From Gemmata massiliana (GTDB taxonomy: Bacteria; Planctomycetota; Planctomycetia; Gemmatales; Gemmataceae): 64,000 nt of DNA. A model generated the notes under the pieces. It worked only from the letters and a program-made list of their open reading frames with translations, did no database searches and was not told the origin of the DNA. Positions 16,773 to 26,326 of this stretch are shown here, in pieces (position 1 is the first letter of the stretch; every line of letters begins with the position of its first letter). A program made the position numbers and the translations under genes. The DNA lies in the NCBI GenBank assembly GCA_000531095.1, contig HG799473.1, positions 114,023 to 178,022 of the forward strand, in the 5' to 3' direction.

Positions 16773-19700
16773 TTACTTGTTCACGCCCATCGTGCGGCGG
16801 ATGAAGTCGAGTTGCAGTTTCAGATAGTGCCCGCCCCCGATTCCGTGTCGCGCTCGGGGGTAAAGCATCATCTCAAAGTCTTTCCCAGCTTTCTGAAGCG
16901 CGTCGGCGAGTTGCACGCTGTTCTGCATGTGGACGTTGTCGTCCATCATGCCGTGAACGATGAGCAACTTGCCGTTCAGCTCCTTCGCCGCAGCCACGCA
17001 GCTCGACTTCGCGTACCCGTCCGGGTTCTCCTTCGGCGTGAGCATGTAGCGCTCGGTGTAAATCGTGTCGTAGAGCGCCCAGTCCGTGACGGGACCGGAC
17101 GCGATCCCCGCACTGAAGGTTTTGGAGTGCGTCAGTGCGAACGCGGCCATGAACCCGCCGTAGCTGTGACCGCTGATGCCCACGCGCGTCGTATCGATGT
17201 ACGGGTTCTTCGCCAGCCACGCGACTGCTTCTTCCAAATCCTTGAGTTCTTGGACGCCGAGTTGCTTGTAGCACGTCCACGCGGACTGCGCCCCCTTCCC
17301 GCTCGCGCTCCGCGGGTCCACCCGGAAGCAGATGACGCCGCTGGTCGCGAGCGACTGTTCCATGATCCGCCCACCGCCCCACTCGTCACGCAGGGTCGGG
17401 CTGTGCGGACCGGCATAAGTAAACAGCCACACGGGGTACTTCTTGGTCCGGTCGAAGTTCGGCGGGTACGTGATCGCACCTTCGAGTACGAACCCGTCCT
17501 TGAGTTCGATCTTCACGCGCTCGTACTTCCCGAACCGGAATTCCTCGCGCTCGCGCACCGGGTTCGTGTCGAGCTTGCGCACGGCCCCCTTCCCCACCTC
17601 GCACACGTTCGAGCGCGTCGGCGTCATTGCGTCGCCGAACCGGTCCACGAACAATCCGCCGCTCAGTGCGAGCGAAACGCGGTGCGTTTGGCCCTTTTCA
17701 CTGAGCAACTCGGTGTCACTCCCGAATTGCACGCGGCAGAAGTCCGTTCCGGTCGGGCTGGTGAGGCCCGCGGTGAAGTACACCGTCTTTTCCTTCCCAT
17801 CGACGCGGAGCACGTCGCGCACCTCCCAGTCGCCCTTCGTGATCGGGGCGATCAACTTCCCCCCGGCAGAATAGTGGTAGAGGTGCTTCCATCCGGTGCG
17901 CTCACTGAGAAACAGGAAGGAACCGTCCGGCAGGAACCGCGGTTCACCGGGGTCATCCACCCAAGCCTTCGTCGTCTCGCGGAACAGCGTCTTGGGCTTC
18001 GCGTCGGGCGCAGCCCACGTCACGAAATCGAGCCACGTCTGGGTCCGGTTCTGCACGAACGCGAACACCGTTTTCGACTCGGCCACCCACCCCACGCGCG
18101 AAATCACGGTGTCAGCCGGCTTGTACGCGCCCATGTCCACGAACACGGGTTTCCCGCCGCCCACACTCACGATGCCGATCTTCACGAGTGGATTCGGGTC
18201 GCCCGGCTTCGGGTAGGCGTAACTCTCCAGGTTCCCGCGAACCGGTTGGAGATCGACGAGATTGAACTTGCGCACGGGCGCATCGTCGAATCGCAGGAAC
18301 GCGATCTGTGCCCCGTCCGGTGACCACCAGTACGCTTTCCCGTCGCGGTTGAAGATCTCCTCTTCGTACACCCAGTCGCCCTTCGCGTTGAAGACCTCTC
18401 CCCCGCCGTCGGTCGTCAGTTGTTTCTCCTCCAGTTTCTCCACATCCACGGCAAACAAGTTGTTTTCTCGAACGAACGCGACCGTCTTCCCGTTGGGTGC
18501 GAAGCTGACGTGTTCCTTGGCCCCACTGCTCTTGGTGAGACGCGCTCCGGGGCGCCCGTCGAAATACGCGATGCCGATGTCCGAACCGATGTCGAACAGG
18601 AACGCGGTTCGGTCGGGATTGGTTCGGAACGACGTGCTTTTCGCGGTACTCTCGACGATCTTGGTATCCAAATCCTTGATCGCCGCGAGTGATTTCTTGA
18701 TGAGCGCCGGATCAGCAAATGGTTCCGCTCGCCCCGTTCGCGCTTCGACCTTCAGAAGCTTGCCTTCTTTGACTTGCAGGAAGTGTTCGGCATCCACCCA
18801 AGCACCCGTCGAGAGCGGAATACCCGCGAACCCGAACGTGAACGTTCCCCCGGTGCCCATCAGTAGCGCTTCTGTGACCGGCTGATCCGCTCGGCGCGTT
18901 TCAGGCAACGCGCGCACGCTACCGAGTGCCATCGGGTACGATTTCGCGAGGCGCTGAACGGCGAAGTCCGTACCCGCAACCAGTTTGTCGCCGAAAAAGG
19001 CCCAGGTCGTGAGTCCGTCTTCGCTTCGCGCTTCGAGCAGGTAGCTCGCGAGCACACCGAGTGATTGCCCCGTTTTCACCACAACTGTTCCGGCCGGTAC
19101 CCGACGTTTCTTTTTCTTCCACTCTCCGCCCACCTCGACCACGAAGCGCCGGTTCGGACTTCCGCTTGGTTGCGTTTCCACGCGAGACACGAGGAGCGAT
19201 TCCGTGTCGAGATCGATGTCTTCGCGCAACTCCTCGACCTTGATCCTGTGCCGCTGAAGCGTTTCGATTACCGTCGTCTCGGTTGCAGGAATCAGGTACG
19301 CGAACGGTAGCTCCGTGAACTCGGTCGGCGTCACCCGCCCGACAAAGTGAAGGGGGTAGGTCTTCGGTTTGTCCGTAGCAACACGCTTCCCGTCCTTCTC
19401 GATCTCCTCAAAACCCAGGATGTCCGTGGTCTCCGGGAACATCTCGGTCTTTGTCCGCAGAGTAACCCGCGTGCTCTTGATGGGCTGCGCGATCTTCACC
19501 AGTTCCTGGCGCTTTTCCGCGGCAACAGTGAAACACGCGGTCACGAACGCCTTCGTGCCGTCGATGCGGTCTTTGAACGTGGCGTAACTGTACGATTCAC
19601 TCAAAATCCCAACGCGCCCGCACAGCGCGAAATACTGAATGCTGTACCGCGGGGTCGCGGGGTACGTCTCCCACTTGGTGCGATCCCTGTTGAAATTGCC

Positions 19701-20459
19701 GTAGGGCGCGAGATCGAACCCGGTCGCGTCCTTGACGTGCTTCGTGACCGCGGGGAGCAGAGTGGCGCGAGCCCAGGTCGCGGCGTCGGTATCGGTCGCC
19801 GGGTACCGCGGACCGTCGTAGGTGAGTGTGTACCGGTGCTTGCTGCCGTTAGTCGTGTGGCAGTCGATCACCATCGCCGGGTTCCAGGTGTCAATGAGCT
19901 TCACCAGAGCACGAATTTCCGGCGATTCCAGTTTCACGAAGTCGCGGTTGAGGTCGAGTCCTTGTGCGTTGGCCCGCGTCCCGGCCCCATTCGGGGGACC
20001 GTTGTCACCGGGACGATTCTTCGGGTCGATCTTCTCGTTGCCGTCCGCGTTCAGGTTCGGCACGAGCAGAATAACGAGATCCTTGAGCAGCGGGTGGTCC
20101 TTCTTGTCGGTCAGGTCGCGTGCGAACGCGAGCAGCGCTTCCTTGCCGTCGACTTCACCGGCGTGGATATTGGCGAACGCCAGAACCACGAGTTTGCCGC
20201 TTTTCTTCGCGTCTTCGGGCGTTGCGACGGGGTCTTTCGAGATCACGAGCAGTGGTAGCTTCCGCCCCTCATGGGACGTTCCGAAGTAATCGAGGCGCGC
20301 GACCGGCCCGCGCTGGGCGATAGCCTCACAAAACTGGACGACGTCCGCGCCCCGGGAAGTCGACTTGTAGTCGCTCTTCTCCGCGACCGTTTGAAGCGAT
20401 TGGGCCGGCGCCAACGACGGCAGTGCGACCAGCAGAAACGCGGCAGCAGTACGAAGCAC
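16773..20459 (-). CDS. Secreted fusion of M14 zinc carboxypeptidase and S9 (DPP-IV-like) prolyl peptidase
   Basis: 1228 residues with a signal peptide (MLRTAAAFLLVALPSLAPAQ). The first part is an M14 peptidase: zinc ligands in NIHAGEVDGKE (H99, E102) and DCHTTNG (H201), and LDLNRDF; the likely general-base Glu is in LSESYSY near residue 290. Then comes a linker region, a beta-propeller typical of DPP IV N-domains (YWWSPDGAQIAFLRFDD, RFLPDGSFLFLSERTG) and a C-terminal alpha/beta hydrolase with Ser in GHSYGG (about 1099), Asp in MMDDNVH (about 1174) and His in ARHGIGG (about 1205). Both active sites look intact. Start GTG at 20459 has GGAG 7 bases upstream. No gene neighbours on its strand within 200 bases. 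Confidence 0.92.
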   Translation of the reverse strand: MLRTAAAFLLVALPSLAPAQSLQTVAEKSDYKSTSRGADVVQFCEAIAQRGPVARLDYFGTSHEGRKLPLLVISKDPVATPEDAKKSGKLVVLAFANIHAGEVDGKEALLAFARDLTDKKDHPLLKDLVILLVPNLNADGNEKIDPKNRPGDNGPPNGAGTRANAQGLDLNRDFVKLESPEIRALVKLIDTWNPAMVIDCHTTNGSKHRYTLTYDGPRYPATDTDAATWARATLLPAVTKHVKDATGFDLAPYGNFNRDRTKWETYPATPRYSIQYFALCGRVGILSESYSYATFKDRIDGTKAFVTACFTVAAEKRQELVKIAQPIKSTRVTLRTKTEMFPETTDILGFEEIEKDGKRVATDKPKTYPLHFVGRVTPTEFTELPFAYLIPATETTVIETLQRHRIKVEELREDIDLDTESLLVSRVETQPSGSPNRRFVVEVGGEWKKKKRRVPAGTVVVKTGQSLGVLASYLLEARSEDGLTTWAFFGDKLVAGTDFAVQRLAKSYPMALGSVRALPETRRADQPVTEALLMGTGGTFTFGFAGIPLSTGAWVDAEHFLQVKEGKLLKVEARTGRAEPFADPALIKKSLAAIKDLDTKIVESTAKSTSFRTNPDRTAFLFDIGSDIGIAYFDGRPGARLTKSSGAKEHVSFAPNGKTVAFVRENNLFAVDVEKLEEKQLTTDGGGEVFNAKGDWVYEEEIFNRDGKAYWWSPDGAQIAFLRFDDAPVRKFNLVDLQPVRGNLESYAYPKPGDPNPLVKIGIVSVGGGKPVFVDMGAYKPADTVISRVGWVAESKTVFAFVQNRTQTWLDFVTWAAPDAKPKTLFRETTKAWVDDPGEPRFLPDGSFLFLSERTGWKHLYHYSAGGKLIAPITKGDWEVRDVLRVDGKEKTVYFTAGLTSPTGTDFCRVQFGSDTELLSEKGQTHRVSLALSGGLFVDRFGDAMTPTRSNVCEVGKGAVRKLDTNPVREREEFRFGKYERVKIELKDGFVLEGAITYPPNFDRTKKYPVWLFTYAGPHSPTLRDEWGGGRIMEQSLATSGVICFRVDPRSASGKGAQSAWTCYKQLGVQELKDLEEAVAWLAKNPYIDTTRVGISGHSYGGFMAAFALTHSKTFSAGIASGPVTDWALYDTIYTERYMLTPKENPDGYAKSSCVAAAKELNGKLLIVHGMMDDNVHMQNSVQLADALQKAGKDFEMMLYPRARHGIGGGHYLKLQLDFIRRTMGVNK

Positions 20460-21231
20460 GGTGAATCTCCGGACACGCAGGTTCGGAAGAATGCAGCGAG
20501 GCGCCGGGCTTTAAACGCGCCCGAGCACCCGCACGCACAAAAATCGGAGATACGCTTACCGTACTACCAGGATCACCAGCGGAAATACTCCACTCGCGAC
20601 ACCGCTGTTGCGTCGTGAGCCATAGACCGGAACCGCCCCTCGAGTGCGCGGCTAACATTTGCTAACGTTTCCCGGGGATGGGTACTTGTATCACGCTTCC
20701 AAACGATCTAAGCACCGAAAATTCAAATACTTAACGCGATCGCGTGCAAATCCCCGCACCACAAACGGCTAACATTACTCCAAATCTCCCCCCTTTTCGG
20801 GCACATTTTGAGAGCGTTTCACCACCGAAACAGTGCAAAACCTCGCGCACGCAATTCAACCACTAATCATCTGTTCAAAAATACCACAAGACAGATACAC
20901 ATGCAACACGATTTATGGAAATTTGAACAGTAAGAGTCTGATACCGGAAGCCGGCGATCGACGCGGCGCAAGCCCACCGACTGTCCCAATCAATCAAGCG
21001 ATTACCAAATTATTCTTCTTGACCACAGCAGATCTCTATTGGCGCACTCATCCAGGAACCGTGCGGATGGGTGACGGTCGCGAACAAAATCTGTCTCGTC
21101 TGAGTGCGGCAGCTCGACCCCGCGCGCGGATTTCCTGATTTTTCAGCATGCGCCGGTCATTTCTCCCTTGCGCGTTCCGGTTGGTGAGATACGGTAACTA
21201 GCGTCCCGCACTCCGTGCCGACGGGCCGCTT
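20460..21231. other. Long divergent intergenic region, AT-richer, no convincing gene
   Basis: 772 bases between the minus-strand peptidase fusion and the plus-strand CRTAC1 gene. From about 20690 to 20960 the sequence is visibly richer in A and T than anything else nearby, unlike the GC-rich coding DNA. Three GCTAAC words occur (near 20652, 20662 and 20768). A 101-codon open frame at 20833-21138 has no ribosome site and no family resemblance; I do not call it. Confidence 0.5.
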
Positions 21232-22617
21232 ATGTTCGAGGACGCATCCGACCTCATCGCAGACAACCCGCCCGGATTGCACTACGGCGTCGCCGTGGCG
21301 GACCTCGACCGCGGCCGCTACTCGTTTGTGGTGGCCGGGTTCGGTGGCCCGAACCGCGTATTCACGTGGTCCAACGGGGCACTGCGAGACGTGGCCCCGC
21401 CCGAGCTGGCCGACGACGAGCGCCGAGCGGTCGGCGTGGCCGCGGGCGACGTCGATGGCGACGGGCGGGAAGAACTTTACGTTCTCAACGCGGACACGTT
21501 CAGCGGACCGAAACAGTTTGCCGATCGGCTTTTCCGGTGCCGACCGGACGGCGGCTGGGAAGACCTCTTCGAGCGCCCGGTGAACCGGGGCGTGCGGAAC
21601 CTGTCGGCCGGTCGCAGCGTTGCCGTCATCGACCGACGCGGTGTGGGGCGGTATGGGTTCTTCGTGGCTAATCATGGGCGCCCGATGCGCCTGTACGAAC
21701 TCGCGCCCGGCGGTGTCCTCGCGGACCTCGCTCCCCCTCTCGAACTAGCACGCGCGGGCGGCGGGCGCGGGGTACTTACCCTTCCCGTCTTCTCCGGGCA
21801 CCCCGACATCTTCTGCGCGAACGAACGAGGGCAAAACTTCGCGTACCGGAACCGCGGCGACGGTACCTTTGAAGAAGTCGCGACCCAACTTCACTTGCGG
21901 GACTGCGAGGAGCACGCACGCGGGGTCACGACCTTCGATTGGAACGGCGAGTTCGGTCTGGCATGGGTGAACTGGGACGGCCCACACCGTCTGATGACAC
22001 GCAGCAAAAACGGCACCTGGAAGGACGAAGCAACGCCAGGGTTCGCGTTCCCCTCCAGTGTGCGCACGCTGATCGCGGCCGACTTCGACAACGACGGCAA
22101 CGACGAACTGTTCCTCAACCACGTGGGCGAACCGAACCGCCTCTTCCGCGTGGAACCCACTCTCGTACCTGAAGAGGCGAAACTCTCCCTCACCATGCTC
22201 GATGCGGGTGCAGCAATAGATGCAGAGGGGTTCGGTACCGGCGCTGCGATTTGCGATATCGACGGCGACGGGGTGCTGGAACTCCTGGTCGCCCGGGGTG
22301 AGAAAGCGGCCCAACCACTCGCTGTGTTCAAAGCACGCGCGGCTCATCCGAACTGGCTGCGCGTGCGCCCCCTCACGCGGTTCGGCGCGCCGGCACGCGG
22401 AGCCGTCGTTCGGGCCGAATATGGTGGGCGCGTGCGGGTGAAGGGTATTTGCGGCGGAAGCGGCTACCTGTGCCAGATGGAACCGGTCGCGCACTTCGGT
22501 CTGGGTACAGCCAGTTCTGTTGATCGCGTAACCGTGACGTGGCCCGACGGCACCGGCGTGGTAGTGCTCAACCCCGGAGGTAATCGCGTCCTTACTGTGC
22601 CTTATCCACGGGGTTAA
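21232..22617 (+). CDS. CRTAC1 family protein (VCBS/FG-GAP repeats plus ASPIC/UnbV)
   Basis: 461 residues. FG-GAP-type calcium-binding repeats are visible as VAAGDVDGDGREELYVLN near residue 75, IAADFDNDGNDELFLNH near 283 and ICDIDGDGVLELLVARG near 342, forming an integrin-like beta-propeller. The C-terminus is an ASPIC/UnbV domain: GGSGYLCQMEPVAHFGLG and VDRVTVTWPDGT. This pairing is common in planctomycetes; its function is unknown. Unlike most relatives it shows no signal peptide from this ATG, and no ribosome site is visible, so the start may be wrong or the protein may be cytoplasmic. Confidence 0.85.
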   Translation: MFEDASDLIADNPPGLHYGVAVADLDRGRYSFVVAGFGGPNRVFTWSNGALRDVAPPELADDERRAVGVAAGDVDGDGREELYVLNADTFSGPKQFADRLFRCRPDGGWEDLFERPVNRGVRNLSAGRSVAVIDRRGVGRYGFFVANHGRPMRLYELAPGGVLADLAPPLELARAGGGRGVLTLPVFSGHPDIFCANERGQNFAYRNRGDGTFEEVATQLHLRDCEEHARGVTTFDWNGEFGLAWVNWDGPHRLMTRSKNGTWKDEATPGFAFPSSVRTLIAADFDNDGNDELFLNHVGEPNRLFRVEPTLVPEEAKLSLTMLDAGAAIDAEGFGTGAAICDIDGDGVLELLVARGEKAAQPLAVFKARAAHPNWLRVRPLTRFGAPARGAVVRAEYGGRVRVKGICGGSGYLCQMEPVAHFGLGTASSVDRVTVTWPDGTGVVVLNPGGNRVLTVPYPRG

Positions 22618-22708
22618 ATAGCCTTCACCGCCATCTCGCGCGTGCTGTTCCTGGCACGGGCCTCTGGCCGGCACCACGAACACAACACGCGAGCCCTCAA
22701 TGCAGCGA

Positions 22709-23530
22709 TTACGGGTTCGTGGTCGTCACCCCGGGCGGCAGTTGCGGGATCGGAATGCGGTTCAGCGCGTCCACCACGGCCCGGCGCACGTCAGGGTCAG
22801 GGTCGGCCCGCAGCGCGTCGATGTCCGCGACCGCGATCGAGGCGGGCGCCCCGAGTCGGCCGAGCGCGCGGACCGCGAGCAAGCGGTAGTTCGCGTCCGG
22901 GTCTCGCAGATCGAGGGCGATCGCCCGCACGAACGCCTCGGTCGGCTTCGCGTTCGGCGTCACGCGATTTATCGCGTTGATCGCCCCGCGGCGCACGTCC
23001 GCGTCGGCGTCACCAAGGGCGATCGCGAGAAACGGGGCCGCGTTGCGCGCGACCGGCCCGAGGTCCGCGAGGGCCTTGGTCGCGCGCAACCGTGAACTCG
23101 GGTCGCGGCTGAGCAACTGCCGGGCGAGCGCGTCGATTTCCTGCGAGTCCGAAGAATTCAGGATCGCGTCCCGCGACTGTTTCAGCGCGAGGTCGAGGTC
23201 GATGGTGCGCCCCGCGAGCCGCGTGAACGCGGGGAGCGCCGCCTTCGCGGGCGCGCCGAGTTGCCCCAGCGCCTCGACGATCGCCTCCTGGAGCGGCTCC
23301 TGCTCCGTCGGGCGCAGGCGATCGAGAACGACGATCAGGTCGCCGGTCGCGGCCCCCGCGTTCGGGCCGATCTTGCCGATCATGTTCGCGGCCTCGACCC
23401 GCGCCCACAACGATTGCCGCGGGTCGCGCACGATCGCGCCGAGCTTCTTCGCGAAGGCGTCGTCGGCCTCGTCCGCGCGTGCCGCGAGCGGGAGCGTAAG
23501 GAGCGCCACGAGAACCAGTCCACAGCGCAT
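22709..23530 (-). CDS. Exported HEAT-repeat protein
   Basis: 273 residues from the ATG at 23530, chosen because it starts a typical signal peptide (MRCGLVLVALLTLPLAARA). HEAT or Armadillo-like repeats follow: VEALGQLGAPAKAALPAF, ATKALADLGPVARNAAPF, AINAINRVTPNAKPTEAF, AVRALGRLGAPASIAVADI and AVVDALNRIPIPQLPP. No enzymatic domain. It lies just before motA in the opposite orientation, so the two share a promoter region of about 215 bases; any link with motility is unproven. Confidence 0.8.
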   Translation of the reverse strand: MRCGLVLVALLTLPLAARADEADDAFAKKLGAIVRDPRQSLWARVEAANMIGKIGPNAGAATGDLIVVLDRLRPTEQEPLQEAIVEALGQLGAPAKAALPAFTRLAGRTIDLDLALKQSRDAILNSSDSQEIDALARQLLSRDPSSRLRATKALADLGPVARNAAPFLAIALGDADADVRRGAINAINRVTPNAKPTEAFVRAIALDLRDPDANYRLLAVRALGRLGAPASIAVADIDALRADPDPDVRRAVVDALNRIPIPQLPPGVTTTNP

Positions 23531-23745
23531 AGCGAACCCCCGACAGGTACGGAACTTACTCTGCTCATCGACCCCGTACCCCTCGGGACTTCGGGCCACC
23601 CGAGCGCGCGAGCGCCCGGCGCGAAATTTGACACAGTTCACTCCTCACGACCATCTTTTCTCGCGCAATGGCAAAAATCGGCACGGGCGTTCGATTTTGT
23701 TCAATACTCGGTTTATCAACTTCCCCCCCTAACCAATGGTGACCG

Positions 23746-24591
23746 GTGGTCGTAATCGTTGGCGCAGTGATCGTGCTCGTTTCCGTCCTCGTCGGGTTCT
23801 CGATGGCGGGCGGGAAAGTGGCCGCACTCATCCACCTTTCCGAGTTCGTCACGATCGGCGGCGCCTCGTTCGGCGCGCTGATCCTGATGTCGCCCGTGAA
23901 GGTCATTAAAGACCTGGTCCGGGGCGTTCTGCAAACGATCAAGGGGTCGAGCTTCGGCAAGGCCGCGTGCGTCGACCTGCTCAAGCTCCAGTACGCCCTC
24001 GCGCGCCTGGTGCGCCAGGAGGGGCTGCTCGCGCTCGACACGCACGTCACGAACCCGGACTCCAGCGCGCTGCTGCGCGAGTACCCCCGGGTGAACGGCA
24101 ACCACCACGCCCGCGAGTTCCTGTGCGACTCGCTCGCGCTGATCCTCGACGGCACCGTGGAGAGCGCGCAACTGAGCGAGTGGCTCGAAGAAGAGATCTC
24201 GGTGATCGAGCGCGAGCACCACGCCGCCTCGGACGCCCTGGCGAAGAGCGCCGACGCGCTCCCCGGGTTCGGGATCGTGGCCGCGGTGCTCGGGATCGTC
24301 GTGACGATGCAGTCGATCGGCGGCCCGGTGGACGAGATCGGGTACAAGGTCGGGGCCGCGCTCGTCGGGACGTTCCTCGGGATCCTGGCGGCCTACGGCT
24401 TCGTCGCCCCGCTCGCGGCGCGCATGCAGTCCCTCGGGGACCAGGAGATCCTGTTCTTCCGCTCGATGGCCGTGGGCGTCATCGCGATGAACGACGGGGC
24501 CAGCCCGAAGGACGTGGTCGCCCGCGCCCGGCGCGTGATGTCGACCGATTGCCGGCCCAATCAAGCAGAACTCAAGGACATGTTCGGCTAA
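23746..24591 (+). CDS. motA: Flagellar motor stator protein MotA
   Basis: 281 residues of the MotA/TolQ/ExbB superfamily. Four membrane segments are recognisable: two at the N-terminus (MVVIVGAVIVLVSVLVGF and the segment around FVTIGGASFGALILM), then a large cytoplasmic loop (LQYALARLVRQEGLLALD, EEISVIEREH) and two more (ADALPGFGIVAAVLGIVVTM and VGAALVGTFLGILAAYGFV). The conserved PxxG-type ADALPGFGIVAAVLG and VGAALVGTFLGI motifs line the proton path with MotB. The start is GTG at 23746; a nearby ATG is out of frame. motB follows after 62 bases. It opens the plus-strand flagellar unit. Confidence 0.93.
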   Translation: MVVIVGAVIVLVSVLVGFSMAGGKVAALIHLSEFVTIGGASFGALILMSPVKVIKDLVRGVLQTIKGSSFGKAACVDLLKLQYALARLVRQEGLLALDTHVTNPDSSALLREYPRVNGNHHAREFLCDSLALILDGTVESAQLSEWLEEEISVIEREHHAASDALAKSADALPGFGIVAAVLGIVVTMQSIGGPVDEIGYKVGAALVGTFLGILAAYGFVAPLAARMQSLGDQEILFFRSMAVGVIAMNDGASPKDVVARARRVMSTDCRPNQAELKDMFG

Positions 24592-24653
24592 CCGGCGGCG
24601 GTTTCGGTTCCGGACCCAACACCAGTTCCCGGCCCGGCCGGGTGGAGCGAATC

Positions 24654-25208
24654 GTGGCAAAGGGCGGCGGCGGCTCGTGGAAAGTGGCCTACGCGGACTT
24701 CGTGACCGCGATGATGGCGTTCTTCCTCGTGATGTGGATCGGGGCGCAAGACGTGAAGGTGCGCCAGTCGGTCGCGAACTACTTCGTCGACCCGTCCGGG
24801 GTGAGCAAGCGCCCCACGAACGCGGGCGCGGTCCTCGACGCCCCGGTGTCCGGGCCGGTACCGGAGAACGCGAAGGTCGAGGGCGGGCGCGGGGCGCGGG
24901 CGCCGGGCGGCGACACCCCCAGCCCGAGTACGGCGGCGGTCCTCAACTGGATCAAGTCCAACGACAAACAGTTCCAGCGCTGGAAGACCGAGGCCCAGCG
25001 GTGCCGCGAAGCGGCGGCGGTCCAAAAGGCCGTGAACCAGACGCAGACGCCCGAAGAGGTCGCGAGCAACCAGTTGACCAGCCTGCTCTCGACCGAGGTG
25101 GCCGGGGGCATCCCGAAGGACACGCCGGATGTTTACAAGGATCTGTTGTTCGGCTCGTTCAAGGAGGTAAACTGGAAACAGGTCGCCGAGGTTCTCCTCA
25201 CGGAGTGA
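24654..25208 (+). CDS. motB: MotB-like stator protein lacking the OmpA domain
   Basis: 184 residues from the GTG at 24654, supported by GGTGGAG 7 bases upstream. The N-terminus has the complete MotB signature: GSWKVAYADFVTAMMAFF with the proton-binding Asp at residue 15 in the single membrane helix (FFLVMWIG). After it come a Pro/Gly-rich linker and a helical region (VLNWIKSNDKQFQRWKTEAQ, ending in VNWKQVAEVLLTE). The canonical OmpA-like peptidoglycan-binding domain, which anchors the stator and normally brings MotB to 250-300 residues, is absent: the frame ends with a clear stop and no OmpA motif is seen downstream. Pairing with motA confirms the role. Confidence 0.88.
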   Translation: MAKGGGGSWKVAYADFVTAMMAFFLVMWIGAQDVKVRQSVANYFVDPSGVSKRPTNAGAVLDAPVSGPVPENAKVEGGRGARAPGGDTPSPSTAAVLNWIKSNDKQFQRWKTEAQRCREAAAVQKAVNQTQTPEEVASNQLTSLLSTEVAGGIPKDTPDVYKDLLFGSFKEVNWKQVAEVLLTE

Positions 25209-25296
25209 CCCGGACCGGCCCCGCCGAACGAACTTGTTCCCGCAAGTGGTTCGCGGTATAGCCGCCCAAATAACGATCCCCGGTGAGGGCAGGCTC

Positions 25297-25920
25297 ATGC
25301 GATTGATGTACCGCGTGCTCGCGCTCGGCGCGTTCCTGGTCCCGTGCGTGGCGGCCGGCGTTACGGCACAACCCCCGTCGTCCGCGACGGAAAAGCTCAA
25401 GAGCGACACGAGCGCGCTCGCGGGGGAACGAACGGCCGCCGAATCGACTACGACGGAGCGGGCCAAGCTCCAGGCGGATTTGCGACGGTTGATCGATCGG
25501 CTCGAAAAGAACCCACCCGGCCCGGGAGTTGTGTCGCCCACCAGCCCCCCGATCAGCCCGCCGAAGACAAAAGACAAGGACACGAACCCGGGCGCCGGCG
25601 GGGCCGCAGTTGATAAGTTGCGGGCCGCAATGAACTTGGTGCTGAACAACGAGATCGACGCGGCCCTGAACGCCTTCCGCCAGATCGATCTCCAGTCGCT
25701 GTCGGCCGAAGATCGTTCCTTCGCCCGATTCATGACGGCTTCGTGCCTCCGGCGCCAGGGACGAGTAGCAGAAGCCCTCCCGATTTACCGCGAGGTCGGC
25801 GACAGCGGCGAGGACGCTTTTATTGCATCATCTGCAGTTTCACAGGTAGCCCTTATACGAACAGGTGAAGAACTTCAGGCCCAACTCACACAACTTCGCG
25901 CCCGGCCGAAATCTCGCTGA
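25297..25920 (+). CDS. Exported coiled-coil/TPR-like protein of the flagellar cluster
   Basis: 207 residues from the ATG at 25297, which opens a signal peptide (MRLMYRVLALGAFLVPC..). After cleavage comes a charged helical stretch (TEKLKSDTSALAGERTAAE, ERAKLQADLRRLIDRLEK), a Pro-rich linker (PPGPGVVSPTSPPISPP) and a TPR-like C-terminus (AMNLVLNNEIDAALNAFRQI, FARFMTASCLRRQGRVAEAL). The layout, coiled coil then TPR, resembles YbgF/CpoB-like periplasmic proteins, but homology is uncertain. It lies between motB and fliK on the same strand and may act in the periplasm around the motor. Confidence 0.7.
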   Translation: MRLMYRVLALGAFLVPCVAAGVTAQPPSSATEKLKSDTSALAGERTAAESTTTERAKLQADLRRLIDRLEKNPPGPGVVSPTSPPISPPKTKDKDTNPGAGGAAVDKLRAAMNLVLNNEIDAALNAFRQIDLQSLSAEDRSFARFMTASCLRRQGRVAEALPIYREVGDSGEDAFIASSAVSQVALIRTGEELQAQLTQLRARPKSR

Positions 25921-26002
25921 TTATTGGCCGGTTGTGCCCTTTTTTCCATTTCTCACCCCCTTCCCCTCGGCTCACGTGCTACAGGAATTGCGAGCAACCG
26001 TG

Positions 26003-26311
26003 ATGACCGCGACTGAGCTGGTAGCGGAAATTCGCGACCGGTTCAAAGTCGGTGACGCGGCCCTCGAGCTGACCGGCCGACTCGTATCCCTGGTAGCCAC
26101 GATCGAACTGGACGTTGCCCGAGCAGGAACCCTGCCCCCGGACCTGGGGGCGGATATTACCCGTCTGCTCGCGCAAGTCCAGGACACGACAAAGGTTGGT
26201 GGCCGCTGGTTGGACGCGGTGGCGGACGGCCCGGAACTTGCAAACCTCCACATGCGGATGCGCGTACAGAAAATGTACGGCCTGCTAGTGCGAGAGGATT
26301 CATCCCCCTAA
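26003..26311 (+). CDS. Small helical protein of the flagellar cluster, unknown function
   Basis: 102 residues (MTATELVAEIRDRFKVG...LLVREDSSP), predicted all-helical from its hydrophobic pattern, with no signal peptide or membrane segment. A GTG stands immediately before the ATG, so the start may be at 26000. It lies 15 bases before fliK and 82 bases after the exported coiled-coil gene, so it belongs to the motA-flgE transcription unit. Size and helicity would suit an export chaperone such as FliT, but I see no family motif. Confidence 0.6.
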   Translation: MTATELVAEIRDRFKVGDAALELTGRLVSLVATIELDVARAGTLPPDLGADITRLLAQVQDTTKVGGRWLDAVADGPELANLHMRMRVQKMYGLLVREDSSP

Positions 26312-26326
26312 GACGAGCAACTACAC

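Noticed and set aside
20833..21138. 101-codon frame in the AT-richer gap before the CRTAC1 gene
   Set aside because: No ribosome site, no family resemblance, irregular composition.
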